A program made the position numbers and the translations under genes. Of a DNA stretch of 64,000 nt, positions 36,843-45,606 are shown in pieces (the first letter of the stretch is position 1; each line of letters opens with the position of its first letter). The stretch is taken from the NCBI RefSeq assembly GCF_000328625.1, contig NC_019978.1, forward strand, positions 1,674,001 to 1,738,000, in the 5' to 3' direction. Origin of the DNA: Halobacteroides halobius DSM 5150. Lineage in GTDB: Bacteria; Bacillota; Halanaerobiia; Halobacteroidales; Halobacteroidaceae. Under the pieces are notes generated by a model. It saw only the letters and a program-made list of their open reading frames with translations. It did no database searches and was not told where the DNA came from.

Positions 36843-38264
36843 ATGCAAGTAAGTAGTAAAAAATTAGGTACAGAAAAAATAGGCAAACTTTTACTAAGAC
36901 TTTCTTTACCAGCAGCTATTGCTATGATGGTTAACGGACTATACAATGTGATAGATACTATCTTTATTGGCCAAGGTGTTGGAGCTTTAGCTATTGGGGG
37001 GTTAGCTATAGCTTTCCCTATCCAAATGTTAATTATGGGGTTTGCTCAAATGGTAGGTATTGGAGCCTCCTCAGCAATTTCTAGATTCTTAGGTTCTAAT
37101 CAAGTTGAAAAGGCTGATCGAGTAGCTGGTAATGCTTATATGTCAATCTTTATCATAAGTCTTATTTTTACAATCTTGGGGTCACTCTTTGTTGATCAAT
37201 TGTTAACACTCTTTGGTGCTACTGAGAAACTTCTCCCCTATGCTAAAGATTATATTGAAGTTATCTTTTTAGGAACTGTCTTTTTCTCCTTTGCAGTAAC
37301 TTCAAATAATATTATTCGAGCTGAAGGGAATGCTAAAATAGCAATGTTCTCTATGATTATTGGTACAGGGCTAAATATTTTACTAGATCCATTCTTTATC
37401 TTTGGTCAACTTAATCTGATTTGGTTTACCCTCCCAGGATTAGATATGGGAATTCAAGGAGCAGCTACTGCAACAATAATCTCTCAGTTTGCTTCTTTTG
37501 TTTATATTATGAGTTATATGTATAGCGGCAAAAGCTCTATCAAAGTTGAATTAGACCACCTAAAATTAAAGTGGGAAATTATTAAAGAAATATTCAGTGT
37601 AGGCTTCTCTGCTTTTTCTAGGTCAGCTACTAGTACAATCTTTGCTATAGTTGTTAATAACTCTTTACGAATCTATGGCGGAAATATAGCTATTACTATC
37701 TTTGGTATTGTTAATAGAATTATTGCCTTCCTATTTATGCCTATTATAGGGGTTGTCCAAGGTATGCAACCAATTGTAGGCTATAACTATGGAGCTAAAA
37801 AAATAGCAAGAGTTAAAACAGGAGTTAAATTATCAATAATTGTTTCTACAATTCTAGCTACATTAGGCTGGATAGTTGGAGAAGCATTTCCGGTAACAAT
37901 CATCAAAGTATTTACTCAAAATCAAACTATAATTAAAGAAGGAGCTACTGTCTTTAGAATTATGATTGCTATGGTACCTTTTATAGGAATTCAGTTTGTA
38001 GGTGGAACCTTATTCCAATCACTTGGTAAAGCAGTGCCAGCAATTATACTATCGCTCTTACGACAATTTATAATATTAACTCCATTAATTTTAATCACCC
38101 CAAGATTATTTAACTTGGGATTAATGGGAGTTTGGATATCCTTTCCTATAGCAGATATTCTTGCTGTTATCATTACATTTCTTCTAATAAAAAGTGAGAT
38201 GAAAAAGATTACGGCAGAAAAAGATACTAAAACAAAAGAAGATTATGAATATGAACCTGCTTAA
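36843..38264 (+). CDS. MATE-family multidrug efflux transporter
   Basis: 473 residues with twelve hydrophobic segments in two homologous halves (LLRLSLPAAIAMMVNGLYNVIDTIFIG opens the first; IKEIFSVGFSAFSRSATSTIFA opens the second). Family signatures include GxGASSAISRFLG and GVVQGMQPIVGYNYGAK. Exports cationic or other toxic compounds using a Na+ or H+ gradient. The frame opens upstream at a TTG, but ATG 36843 with GGAG is the likely start. Divergent from a MarR regulator. Confidence 0.93.
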   Translation: MQVSSKKLGTEKIGKLLLRLSLPAAIAMMVNGLYNVIDTIFIGQGVGALAIGGLAIAFPIQMLIMGFAQMVGIGASSAISRFLGSNQVEKADRVAGNAYMSIFIISLIFTILGSLFVDQLLTLFGATEKLLPYAKDYIEVIFLGTVFFSFAVTSNNIIRAEGNAKIAMFSMIIGTGLNILLDPFFIFGQLNLIWFTLPGLDMGIQGAATATIISQFASFVYIMSYMYSGKSSIKVELDHLKLKWEIIKEIFSVGFSAFSRSATSTIFAIVVNNSLRIYGGNIAITIFGIVNRIIAFLFMPIIGVVQGMQPIVGYNYGAKKIARVKTGVKLSIIVSTILATLGWIVGEAFPVTIIKVFTQNQTIIKEGATVFRIMIAMVPFIGIQFVGGTLFQSLGKAVPAIILSLLRQFIILTPLILITPRLFNLGLMGVWISFPIADILAVIITFLLIKSEMKKITAEKDTKTKEDYEYEPA

Positions 38265-38297
38265 TAAAAAAGCTGCCACAAATGGCAGCTTTTTTAT
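38265..38297. terminator. bidirectional terminator between MATE gene and htpG
   Basis: Stem AAAAAAGCTGCCA / TGGCAGCTTTTTT with a CAAA loop; six T follow on either strand. Confidence 0.92.
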
Positions 38298-38303
38298 TAA
38301 TAA

Positions 38304-40211
38304 TTAATTTGCTTTAACCATCAACTCTGTAATTTGATCACTAAGTGCGACTGGATCATCTGGTGTGAATCCTTCCATTAAAGAAGCTAAAGAATATAAT
38401 AATTCACTATATTGGGCCAACTGTTCTGAATTACCTTCAGTATTATAAATCTGCTCTAACTTATTAAATAGCTCATGATTTGGATTAATCTCTAAAATCC
38501 GCTGGGCTTGGCCCATATTTTGATTCATCTTTTCTAGCACTTTCTCCATTGACATGCTTAATCCAGCATCTCCACTAACTAAACAGACTGCACTTGACTT
38601 TAATCGCCTACTTAACCGAACATCACTAACTTTACCCTCTAGATTATCTTCTATTGCAGTTAATAATTCCTCAACTTCATCTTGATCAGCTGCAACATCA
38701 TCCTCAGCATCATCTAAATCTAAATCACCACGCAGAACTGATTTAAACTCTATATCATCATACTCTCTTAAATTATTAATTACAAACTCATCAATTTCAT
38801 CAAAGAAATAAAGCACTTCTAAACCTTTTTCTTGGAGTAATTCCATCTGAGGCATATTTTCTACTGCCATTTTATCTTCCCCAGTGACATAATAAATTAC
38901 ATCCTGATCTTCTTTCATACGGTTAACGTACTCATTTAAGGTAGTCATCTCACTATCACAATCAGAAGAAGGGAAGATCATTAACTCAACTAATTTATCC
39001 TGCTTTTGACCAAAAGTCATATTAGCCCCACTCTTAATTAACTGACCAAACTCACTCCAAAATTTCCTATACTTATCCCGATCGTTAGTAAGTATCTTCT
39101 TTAATCGTTTTAGAACCCTCTTTTCTAAAGTCTTACTAATTACTTTTAACTGCTTATCATCCTGCAAAACCTGTCGAGATAGATTTAAATTAAAATCAGG
39201 AGAATCTACTAATCCACGTACAAATCTTAAATAATCCGGCAATAATTTAGAACAATTATCCATCACAAAATTATTTTTAGAATATAACCTTAATCCTTGA
39301 TCAAAGTCCTCAGAAAAAATATTAGATGGAGCTTGCTGGGGAATAAATAATAAAGCAGCATACTTAACTAATCCTTCTACCTTATTATGAATTACTTCTA
39401 AGGGTTCAGTCCAGTCATTAAAAGCTTCTTGATAAAATTCATTATATTCTTCCTCTTTAATGTCTCCTTTATTTTTAACCCACAGTGGTTTCATACTATT
39501 TAAAGTTTTTATTTCTTCTGTTACATTACCATCTTCATCATCTTCGTAAAACTTCATTTTAATTGGATACTCTACATAATTAGAATGTTTTTTCACCAAT
39601 TGTTCTATAGTCTGGCGCTTAGTTAAATCTATTTCAGCTTCATCACCAACAAATTCATCTCTTAGATGCAATTTTATTGTAGTTCCTCGCTTATCTTTAG
39701 CAACTTCTTCTATTGTGTATGTACCATCGCCTGTTGATTCCCATTTAATTGCTGTATCTTCTCTAGGAGCTTTAGTACTTAAAGTTACCTTATCTGCTAC
39801 CATAAATGCAGAATAAAATCCAACTCCAAACTGACCAATTAAATCTAGAGCATCATCTTCTTGAGCTTGTTTTTGTTGTAGTTGGTGTAAAAACTTTTGC
39901 GAACCTGACTGAGCAATAGTCCCAATACTCTCTATAACTTCATCATACGTCATTCCAATTCCATTATCTTTAATTGTAAATACATTATTTTCTTCATCTA
40001 TGTCAAGCCAGATTTCAAAATCAGAGTCTCCTTCTAATAGGTCTACATCAGTTAGTGACTGAAATTTAACCTTATCAATTGCATCAGATGCATTAGCAAT
40101 TAGTTCTCTTAAGAAAATTTCTTGATTTGTATAAATCGAATTAATCATTAAGTCAAGTACTTTTTGAGTTTCAGTCTGAAATTCTTTTTTTTCTACTTCT
40201 TTAGCTGTCAT
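38304..40211 (-). CDS. htpG: molecular chaperone HtpG (Hsp90)
   Basis: 635 residues. N-terminal GHKL ATPase (about 1-230) with ELIANASDAIDK, DNGIGM and GQFGVGFYSAFM; middle domain with RGLVDSPDFNLNLSRQ and QDDKQLKVI; C-terminal dimerisation domain. Compared with many HtpGs it carries an acidic insertion in the C-terminal part (DLDLDDAEDDVAADQDEVEE). ATP-dependent folding of client proteins. AAGGAGG ribosome site. It has its own sigma-A promoter; no CIRCE element was found upstream. Confidence 0.96.
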   Translation of the reverse strand: MTAKEVEKKEFQTETQKVLDLMINSIYTNQEIFLRELIANASDAIDKVKFQSLTDVDLLEGDSDFEIWLDIDEENNVFTIKDNGIGMTYDEVIESIGTIAQSGSQKFLHQLQQKQAQEDDALDLIGQFGVGFYSAFMVADKVTLSTKAPREDTAIKWESTGDGTYTIEEVAKDKRGTTIKLHLRDEFVGDEAEIDLTKRQTIEQLVKKHSNYVEYPIKMKFYEDDEDGNVTEEIKTLNSMKPLWVKNKGDIKEEEYNEFYQEAFNDWTEPLEVIHNKVEGLVKYAALLFIPQQAPSNIFSEDFDQGLRLYSKNNFVMDNCSKLLPDYLRFVRGLVDSPDFNLNLSRQVLQDDKQLKVISKTLEKRVLKRLKKILTNDRDKYRKFWSEFGQLIKSGANMTFGQKQDKLVELMIFPSSDCDSEMTTLNEYVNRMKEDQDVIYYVTGEDKMAVENMPQMELLQEKGLEVLYFFDEIDEFVINNLREYDDIEFKSVLRGDLDLDDAEDDVAADQDEVEELLTAIEDNLEGKVSDVRLSRRLKSSAVCLVSGDAGLSMSMEKVLEKMNQNMGQAQRILEINPNHELFNKLEQIYNTEGNSEQLAQYSELLYSLASLMEGFTPDDPVALSDQITELMVKAN

Positions 40212-40248
40212 AATATTTCCTCCTTTAAGTAATCATTATCCAGCATAT

Positions 40249-40278
40249 ATTGTAGCATCATATGGGATTTATTGTCAA
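40249..40278 (-). promoter_or_regulatory. sigma-A promoter of htpG
   Basis: Minus strand TTGACA (40278-40273), 18-base spacer, TACAAT (40254-40249). The start of transcription should fall near 40242. Confidence 0.75.
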
Positions 40279-40392
40279 GTGTATATCCCAAAATTATGAA
40301 GGATAGAATTACCTTAACTACACTTAGATAAATATAATTAAACTGTGTTATACTAATCTTAAGAAGCCTAATAAGAAAAGGAGTTGTTAAGT

Positions 40393-40629
40393 ATGGAAAA
40401 TACAAAAGAAGCAATCGAAAGATTAAAAGAAAATCCTTTTCGTTCACTTGATGATCTAGCAGCTGAAGCTAATTTAGATAAAGAAGAATTACTTTCAGCT
40501 TTAGAAGAGCAAGATCTAGAACTAGCAACATTAAGAAGAGTATCTACTGAACACATGTTTGATGAACTATCTGAAAGTGTAGGCTTTAATTATAATAATC
40601 TAATTGATGTTGACTGTGATGATAAGTAA
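40393..40629 (+). CDS. 78-residue acidic helical protein, unknown
   Basis: ATG 40393 follows AAAAGGAG. Starts with a helical segment (TKEAIERLKENPFRSLDDLAAEANLDKEELLSALEE) that resembles a small helix-turn-helix-like bundle, then an acidic tail (LIDVDCDDK). No family recognised. Divergent from htpG and followed by its own terminator. Confidence 0.6.
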   Translation: MENTKEAIERLKENPFRSLDDLAAEANLDKEELLSALEEQDLELATLRRVSTEHMFDELSESVGFNYNNLIDVDCDDK

Positions 40630-40636
40630 TAGTAAT

Positions 40637-40676
40637 AAGCCACCTCTAAACTATCTAGTTCTAGTGGTGGCTTTTT
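40637..40676 (+). terminator. terminator of the 78-codon gene
   Basis: Arms AAGCCACCTCTA and TAGTGGTGGCTT (one T-T mismatch) followed by CTTTTT on the plus strand. Confidence 0.8.
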
Positions 40677-40727
40677 AAAGTTATTCTTCTTATAAAATCC
40701 CATACAGATATTTATCATAAATTTAGC

Positions 40728-41786
40728 CTATAATCTATTAATCAATTCTAGATTATTTTCTCTACTCTTAACTGCTACTCGAATGAAGTCTTCTCCTAAA
40801 CCAGAGTAAGTATTACAATTTCGAACTAAAATACCTTGTTGGGCCAACTTTTCCTCTAATCTAGTAGAAGTTAAGTTACTATTTTCTAGATCAACCAAGA
40901 TATAATTAGCATGAGGATAATACACTTTAAATTTGGAAAATTGATTCAATTTTTGATATAAAAATTCTTTTTCTCGTAAGATAGCTTCCTCAGTCTGTTT
41001 GATATATTCCTTATCATTTAAAGCTTTTTCCCCAGCTAACTGGGCCAAGCAATTAACATTCCAGGGATCTTTGCTAGCATTTAACTTCTTAATTAATTCC
41101 TTATTAGTTGCTCCATAACCTAATCGTAGACCAGGAATGGCAAAGAACTTAGTCAACGAACGCAATACAAATAGATTATCATACTGCTTAACTAAATCAA
41201 TTACTGTTATATCTTCCTCTAAAAAATCAACAAAAGCTTCATCTACTACCAGAAAAGTATCTTGACTCGCAGCATAATTGATTATCTCAATTATATCTTC
41301 TCTCGTTATAAATTTTCCGGTAGGATTATTGGGGTTACATAAAAAGAAGATATCAATATTATCTAATCTAGGTAATAAATCATCTAGATTAAATCTAAAT
41401 CCTTCTTCTTTCTGTAGTTGAAACTCCTCTATACTTCCTCCCACACTCTCTATCGCCAATCTATACTCTGAAAAGGTAGGAGCTAAGACCAAAGCCTCTC
41501 TAGGTGATAATACTGTAGCCAACAAATAAATCAACTCTACTGCTCCATTACCAATTACTAAATTATCCTCTTCTAAATTTTCTTGCTTAGCTATTATAGT
41601 CTTTAGCTGATTACACTCCGGATCAGGATAATCCTTTATCCCCTTTAAGTTATTCTTAAGTGCCTTAGTTACTGATTCAGGTGGTCCTAAAAAATTTATA
41701 TTAGCACTAAAATCAATTATTTCAGCTGGATCTAAATTATACTCTTTAGCTGCTGCTCTAATATTTCCTCCATGATTCTGTTGCAC
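40728..41786 (-). CDS. cobD: threonine-phosphate decarboxylase / histidinol-phosphate-aminotransferase-like
   Basis: 352 residues. Fold-type I PLP enzyme. HGGNIRAAAKEYNLDPAEIIDFSANIN is typical of CobD, which decarboxylates threonine phosphate to the (R)-1-amino-2-propanol phosphate arm of cobalamin. The PLP lysine is in RSLTKFFAIPGLRLGYG. It pairs functionally with PduX, the threonine kinase immediately upstream, as expected for one pathway. Start chosen at GTG 41786; the frame runs farther into an IS end. Its GAGGAGGG ribosome site is inside the IS right end, a consequence of the insertion. Last gene of the cobalamin locus. Confidence 0.9.
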   Translation of the reverse strand: MQQNHGGNIRAAAKEYNLDPAEIIDFSANINFLGPPESVTKALKNNLKGIKDYPDPECNQLKTIIAKQENLEEDNLVIGNGAVELIYLLATVLSPREALVLAPTFSEYRLAIESVGGSIEEFQLQKEEGFRFNLDDLLPRLDNIDIFFLCNPNNPTGKFITREDIIEIINYAASQDTFLVVDEAFVDFLEEDITVIDLVKQYDNLFVLRSLTKFFAIPGLRLGYGATNKELIKKLNASKDPWNVNCLAQLAGEKALNDKEYIKQTEEAILREKEFLYQKLNQFSKFKVYYPHANYILVDLENSNLTSTRLEEKLAQQGILVRNCNTYSGLGEDFIRVAVKSRENNLELINRL

Positions 41787-41789
41787 AAT

Positions 41790-41892
41790 TTGACCCTCCT
41801 CGGGGCAAGCCACCGAGGATTCTTAGGCTGAGAGTGTAACCACTACTCATATCTCCTAAGCGTAACTTCCTGTCAGCCCGACAGTACATATC
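41790..41892 (-). ncRNA. predicted omega (reRNA) scaffold at the right end of the TnpB element
   Basis: The 3' end of tnpB and the right end normally encode the guide RNA. The non-coding part here folds into several hairpins on the minus strand: GTAC...GTAC, CTGTC-GGGCT-GACAG, CTTAGG...CCTAAG enclosing GAGT...ACTC, and the terminal CCTCGG/CCGAGG. The guide would be the flank starting ATTGTGCAACAG, i.e. the start of cobD. Predicted from position and structure only. Confidence 0.55.
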
Positions 41893-43005
41893 CTAAGTGG
41901 TACTTACCTTCATTTTTAATCCTTCGTTTAAAATATTTTTACTGGCATTAATATCTCGGTCGTGTATTTCTCCACATTCAGGACATTTCCACTTTCTAAC
42001 TTTTAAATCTTTAACTTCTTTATTTTTGTAGCCACAGTTGCTACATTTTTGACTACTAGCAAAAAAGGTATCTATCTTAACTAAATTTCTACCATACCAT
42101 TTTGCTTTGTATTCTAACAATTCAACAAATTTACTCCAGCTAGCGTCAGAAATACTTTTAGCTAAGTTAGAGTTTTTAAGCATGTTCTTCACTTTAAGTG
42201 TTTCTAAGCAAATTGTTTGATTTTCACGAATTAGCTTAGTTGACAATTTATGAAGAAAATCTAATCTGATATTTCTAACTTTTTCATATACCTTAGCTAA
42301 TTTCTTTTTAACTTTATGCCAATTATTAGAACCTTTTTCTTTTCTAGCTAAACTCCTATTTAATCTAGCTATCTTTCTCTCGTATTTCTTTAATACTCTA
42401 GAATTAGCTATTTTTTCACCATCAGAAATTATAGCAAAATCTTTTAACCCTAAATCTATTCCAATAGCATTATCTTTTTTAGGCAGTTCTTTAATATCTT
42501 CTTTAACTGCTATTGAAATATAATATTTATCTGTATTATTTCTAGTAACTGTAACATTTAATATTTCGCCTTTGATTTCTTTAGATTTTCTAAACTTAAT
42601 CCAACCTAGTTTAGGTAATTTAATTTTATTGTCTTTAATCTCAATATTAGTAGTTCCACTTTTTCTAGTAAATTTGTTAGTACGATAAGAGTTCTTTTTA
42701 TTTTTCTTAGACTTAAATTTAGGGAAACTATATTTTTTGTTAAAGAAATTCTTAAAAGCTCTGTCTAAGTCTTTAAGTGCATTCTGTAAAGCGAATTTAT
42801 CTGGCTCTTTTAACCATTCTAGTTCTTTCTTTAATTGAGTTAGTTGTTTAGAATATTTAGTATAAGTCTTATACTCATCTTCTTTTGCTTTATCTAAGAA
42901 ATGATTATAAACATATCTAGCGCAACCTACTGATTTATTGATTAATATTCTCTGTTCTTTATTAGGACATAATCTAAACCTATACGCTTTTTCTCTAACT
43001 ACCAT
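41893..43005 (-). CDS. tnpB: TnpB (OrfB) RNA-guided nuclease, intact
   Basis: 370 residues, full length. N-terminal helical and OrfB domain (about 1-170), RuvC I Asp184 (IGIDLGLKD), RuvC II Glu268 (TICLETLKV), zinc ribbon Cys321/324 and Cys341/344 (CSNC, CPEC), RuvC III Asp351 (DRDINASK). All three catalytic residues and all four zinc ligands are present, so the nuclease should be active. TnpB uses an RNA from its own right end to cut DNA next to a short TAM, favouring retention of the element. AGGAGGTG ribosome site. No TnpA accompanies it. Confidence 0.95.
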   Translation of the reverse strand: MVVREKAYRFRLCPNKEQRILINKSVGCARYVYNHFLDKAKEDEYKTYTKYSKQLTQLKKELEWLKEPDKFALQNALKDLDRAFKNFFNKKYSFPKFKSKKNKKNSYRTNKFTRKSGTTNIEIKDNKIKLPKLGWIKFRKSKEIKGEILNVTVTRNNTDKYYISIAVKEDIKELPKKDNAIGIDLGLKDFAIISDGEKIANSRVLKKYERKIARLNRSLARKEKGSNNWHKVKKKLAKVYEKVRNIRLDFLHKLSTKLIRENQTICLETLKVKNMLKNSNLAKSISDASWSKFVELLEYKAKWYGRNLVKIDTFFASSQKCSNCGYKNKEVKDLKVRKWKCPECGEIHDRDINASKNILNEGLKMKVSTT

Positions 43006-43099
43006 TTTTTCACCTCCTCTACTTAATATTATAGCATAAACTTAAATAAGTTGCAACATTAATATTTAAGTGTTATAATTAGTTTAGGAGGTGTTAATT

Positions 43100-43252
43100 A
43101 TGTCAGATTTAACTACTAGAAAAAGAATTACTACTACTTTAGATAAAGATTTAATTGATAAATTAGATAATCTTTCTAAAGAAACTAGAATACCTAAATC
43201 TAAATTATTTGATGAAGCTATTAAGGATTTACTTAAAAAGCATAAAGAATAA
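43100..43252 (+). CDS. ribbon-helix-helix (CopG-like) protein carried by the TnpB element
   Basis: 50 residues, ATG 43100 after TAGGAGGTG, TAA at 43250-43252. The pattern RKRITTTLDKDLIDKLDNLSKE then KSKLFDEAIKDLLKKH is a ribbon-helix-helix: one basic strand and two helices with the Leu and Ile positions of CopG/Arc. Divergent from tnpB across 94 bases, so it could repress tnpB or bind the left end. RHH genes accompanying TnpB are known in Bacillota elements; the role is not settled. Confidence 0.85.
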   Translation: MSDLTTRKRITTTLDKDLIDKLDNLSKETRIPKSKLFDEAIKDLLKKHKE

Positions 43253-43261
43253 AGTCAAGAC

Positions 43262-43338
43262 CGTCCACTCTTACCACAGGATATTACCAAGGGAAACCCT
43301 TGTTACGATAAATCCGCCACAGTGGTTTGCGAGTGGAC
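43262..43338. repeat. long hairpin at the left end of the TnpB element
   Basis: Closing arms GTCCACTC and GAGTGGAC, inner ACCAC/GTGGT pair, and a hairpin AGGG-AAA-CCCT in the centre. Such imperfect hairpins are the recognition structures of IS200/IS605 ends. Confidence 0.75.
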
Positions 43339-43349
43339 TTTAACTTTTA

Positions 43350-44231
43350 TCACCTCATTATTTGATGACCACCATTAATTATTCTAGTCCTAGTAATATA
43401 CTTTAAACTAGGTGTTTGACTTCTAATTCTAGCTAAAATAGAATTAACTCTTTCTTCTGAAGCTAAAATAACCCCTATTAAAGTACCACTATGGGCTATA
43501 TTAATTCCTAAAATTTCTTCTTCTTGCCTAGCTAACTTAATTAATCTTTTCAACTGAGGTTTGTATAAAATAGATTGATTGGCCAAGCTACTTATAGTAG
43601 TTCCTTTTCCAATTAACCTCATATCTTCTCTATTAATTCCCTGCGCAATCAATTGATAAGCTTTTCTTACTTTCTTTTCTTTCTCTAATTTTAATTTAGT
43701 TAGATTTTCTCTAGCATTGAACTTAATTGTATCTACCCCTCCTCCAACATCAAAAATTAAAATAGGAACAGACTTTATCTGACCTAAGTTTGTTAGAGGT
43801 TGACCCTGCAAATGATTAAAAGCTACTATCCCAGATAAAAAACAAGCATCAGTTGGTTCAATAGATATAGCTATCTTCCTAACTAATTGAATATTCACTT
43901 CTGCTCCTAAAATTATCATGGTAGCAATGATCCCAGCTACAATATCTGCTGTACTACTGGCCATCCCTTTACCTGCTAATAATTCAGATTTTAAACTAAC
44001 TTGCAGACCAATATCTGAGATATTAAAATACTCTAAAGTCTTCTCAATAGCAAGTACTGTCTTAGCTGCTGCTTGATTAATCTTAATATTAGATAAAGAA
44101 CTATCTCTTTTAACTGTTACATAACTATATCGATCAATTGGACAGCTAATCTGAAGGTCAACTCCATCAATTATCCCTTGCATTAATTCTCCACAAGTGC
44201 CAGGCACCTTAACTGTTACTTCTTGTGTCAT
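43350..44231 (-). CDS. pduX: L-threonine kinase PduX (GHMP family)
   Basis: 293 residues. Phosphorylates L-threonine, the substrate that CobD decarboxylates for the aminopropanol arm of cobalamin. GHMP motifs: VKVPGTCGELMQG at the N-terminus, LLAGKGMASSTADIVAG (ATP loop) and the C-terminal ILGINIAHSGTLIGVIL. AGAGGAGTAAG ribosome site. The stop at 43350 is 10-14 bases from the left end of the TnpB element, which separates pduX from cobD; before the insertion the two genes were almost abutting. Confidence 0.9.
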   Translation of the reverse strand: MTQEVTVKVPGTCGELMQGIIDGVDLQISCPIDRYSYVTVKRDSSLSNIKINQAAAKTVLAIEKTLEYFNISDIGLQVSLKSELLAGKGMASSTADIVAGIIATMIILGAEVNIQLVRKIAISIEPTDACFLSGIVAFNHLQGQPLTNLGQIKSVPILIFDVGGGVDTIKFNARENLTKLKLEKEKKVRKAYQLIAQGINREDMRLIGKGTTISSLANQSILYKPQLKRLIKLARQEEEILGINIAHSGTLIGVILASEERVNSILARIRSQTPSLKYITRTRIINGGHQIMR

Positions 44232-44277
44232 CTTCTTACTCCTCTAGATTAATTTTGAGTAAAGTATAGCTTTTTTG

Positions 44278-45012
44278 CTACAAAGTAACTACCATCACTA
44301 ACAATGAAACTACCTCTATTACTTCATTAATAGCACCATAATTATCTCCTGTCAGGCCATCTATTTTATCCATAATTACTTTAACTAATACTATTGTAAC
44401 TAACCAACTAGCTAATAAAATATATATCCCATGTATTTCAAATAAAAAAACTCCTACCAATAACGTCCAACTAGTAGCCAATAAAAAATGTCTCAATTTC
44501 AAATGTTTCTGATAGACTTTTCCTAATCCTTCTTGGCGTGGATACGGATAGACAAAGGCTACATAAACCATAGTCCAACGACTAATTGTAGGGGCATATA
44601 ATAAAATTAATCTCTTATATTCAATTGGACTTTCTACTAATAAACTAAACTTCAACAACAATAATAGTACTACACCAATGACACCAAAGGCACCTACTCT
44701 ACTATCTCTCATTATATCTAAAATTCTTTCTTTATCTCTTCCACTAAAGATACCATCACAAGTATCCATTAAACCATCTAGATGAAGTCCACCAGTTAAA
44801 ACTACCATTCCAATTATCAACAAAGCATTTGTCACTAAGGGAGGAAAATATAATTCTCCTAATTGATTAACTGCCACTAAAATTGCCCCTATCAAATTTC
44901 CAATTACAGGGTAGTAGACCATTGAGGCCCCGATTGCTTGTTCATCATAATTTAACTCTTGTTTAACAGGAATACGAGTAATAAACTGTAGGGCCAACAA
45001 AAACTTATTCAT
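44278..45012 (-). CDS. cobS: adenosylcobinamide-GDP ribazoletransferase
   Basis: 244 residues, about six transmembrane segments. Joins alpha-ribazole (phosphate) to adenosylcobinamide-GDP, the last step of nucleotide-loop assembly. Family motifs: LALQFITRIPV, GLHLDGLMDTCDGIFSGRDKERILDIMRDSRVGAFG and the C-terminal DGLTGDNYGA. Start ATG overlaps the cobO stop by one base (TAATG), indicating translational coupling in the cobalamin operon. Confidence 0.94.
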   Translation of the reverse strand: MNKFLLALQFITRIPVKQELNYDEQAIGASMVYYPVIGNLIGAILVAVNQLGELYFPPLVTNALLIIGMVVLTGGLHLDGLMDTCDGIFSGRDKERILDIMRDSRVGAFGVIGVVLLLLLKFSLLVESPIEYKRLILLYAPTISRWTMVYVAFVYPYPRQEGLGKVYQKHLKLRHFLLATSWTLLVGVFLFEIHGIYILLASWLVTIVLVKVIMDKIDGLTGDNYGAINEVIEVVSLLVMVVTL

Positions 45013-45605
45013 TAGTACTCTATTCCCCGTCTGCTTTTAATACCTTGTTCTTGATAAGGGTGTTTAATAGCTTTCATCTCTGTTACTAAATCGGCTTTAT
45101 CTAAAATCTTTTCTGGTATCCCTCGACCAGTTAAAATTAGCTCTGTCTCTTCTGCTTTTAAATTGATTAAATCTAATACCTGATCAACTGTTAGTAAATC
45201 ATATCGTAAAGCATTATTAATTTCATCTAAAATAACAATATCTCTAGCTTCCTCTTGTAATACTTTAGTTGTGTACTTATAAGCCCAATCAACAAATTGC
45301 TGGTGCATCTCTTTATCTTCAGTTTGACTAACAAAACAATCTCCACAACCTTGACAATCCATTAGTCCCTCTTTAATTCCTGCTGCATAAGAACAACTTT
45401 TGCCAAATTGTTTAATATTAAAGTTAGGTAACCTTTCTGTAGAAAATAATTCTCCTGTATAACTACTTCCTTTTAGATACTGAATCATCTCTACTTTAAA
45501 TCCATGACCTGCTGCTCTTAATCCTAATCCTAAAGCAGCAGTAGTCTTTCCCTTACCCTTACCTGTATATACTTGTACTAAACCTTGCTTTAATTTCGCA
45601 TTCAT
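45012..45605 (-). CDS. cobO: corrinoid adenosyltransferase CobO/BtuR (CobA type)
   Basis: 197 residues. Transfers the adenosyl group of ATP to cob(I)yrinic acid a,c-diamide or cobinamide. P-loop VYTGKGKGKTTAALGLGLRA; ILDEINNALRYDLL; ELILTGRGIPEKIL. An extra Cys-rich segment lies about 70-95 (CSYAAGIKEGLMDCQGCGDC), with four closely spaced Cys that may bind metal; many homologues lack it. Ends one base into cobS and starts two bases before the cbiA stop. Confidence 0.94.
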   Translation of the reverse strand: MNAKLKQGLVQVYTGKGKGKTTAALGLGLRAAGHGFKVEMIQYLKGSSYTGELFSTERLPNFNIKQFGKSCSYAAGIKEGLMDCQGCGDCFVSQTEDKEMHQQFVDWAYKYTTKVLQEEARDIVILDEINNALRYDLLTVDQVLDLINLKAEETELILTGRGIPEKILDKADLVTEMKAIKHPYQEQGIKSRRGIEY

Positions 45606-45606
45606 T

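Larger units (their letters stand above)
41790..43339 (-). mobile_element. IS200/IS605-group TnpB-only element with RHH gene
   Basis: About 1.55 kb between pduX and cobD. Oriented with tnpB on the minus strand, so the left end is at the high coordinate. Left end: a long hairpin 43262-43338 (GTCCACTC...GAGTGGAC closing arms). Right end: 6-bp hairpin CCTCGG/CCGAGG at 41801-41815 followed on the minus strand by AGGGTCAA ending at 41790, as in IS608-type ends that finish in TCAA. The left flank on the minus strand ends GTTAA, a plausible target/TAM. No tnpA transposase is present, so it needs one in trans. Boundaries are good to a few bases. Confidence 0.8.

Noticed and set aside
40212-40392. CIRCE operator upstream of htpG
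   Set aside because: No TTAGCACTC-N9-GAGTGCTAA pair is present; only a sigma-A promoter is seen.
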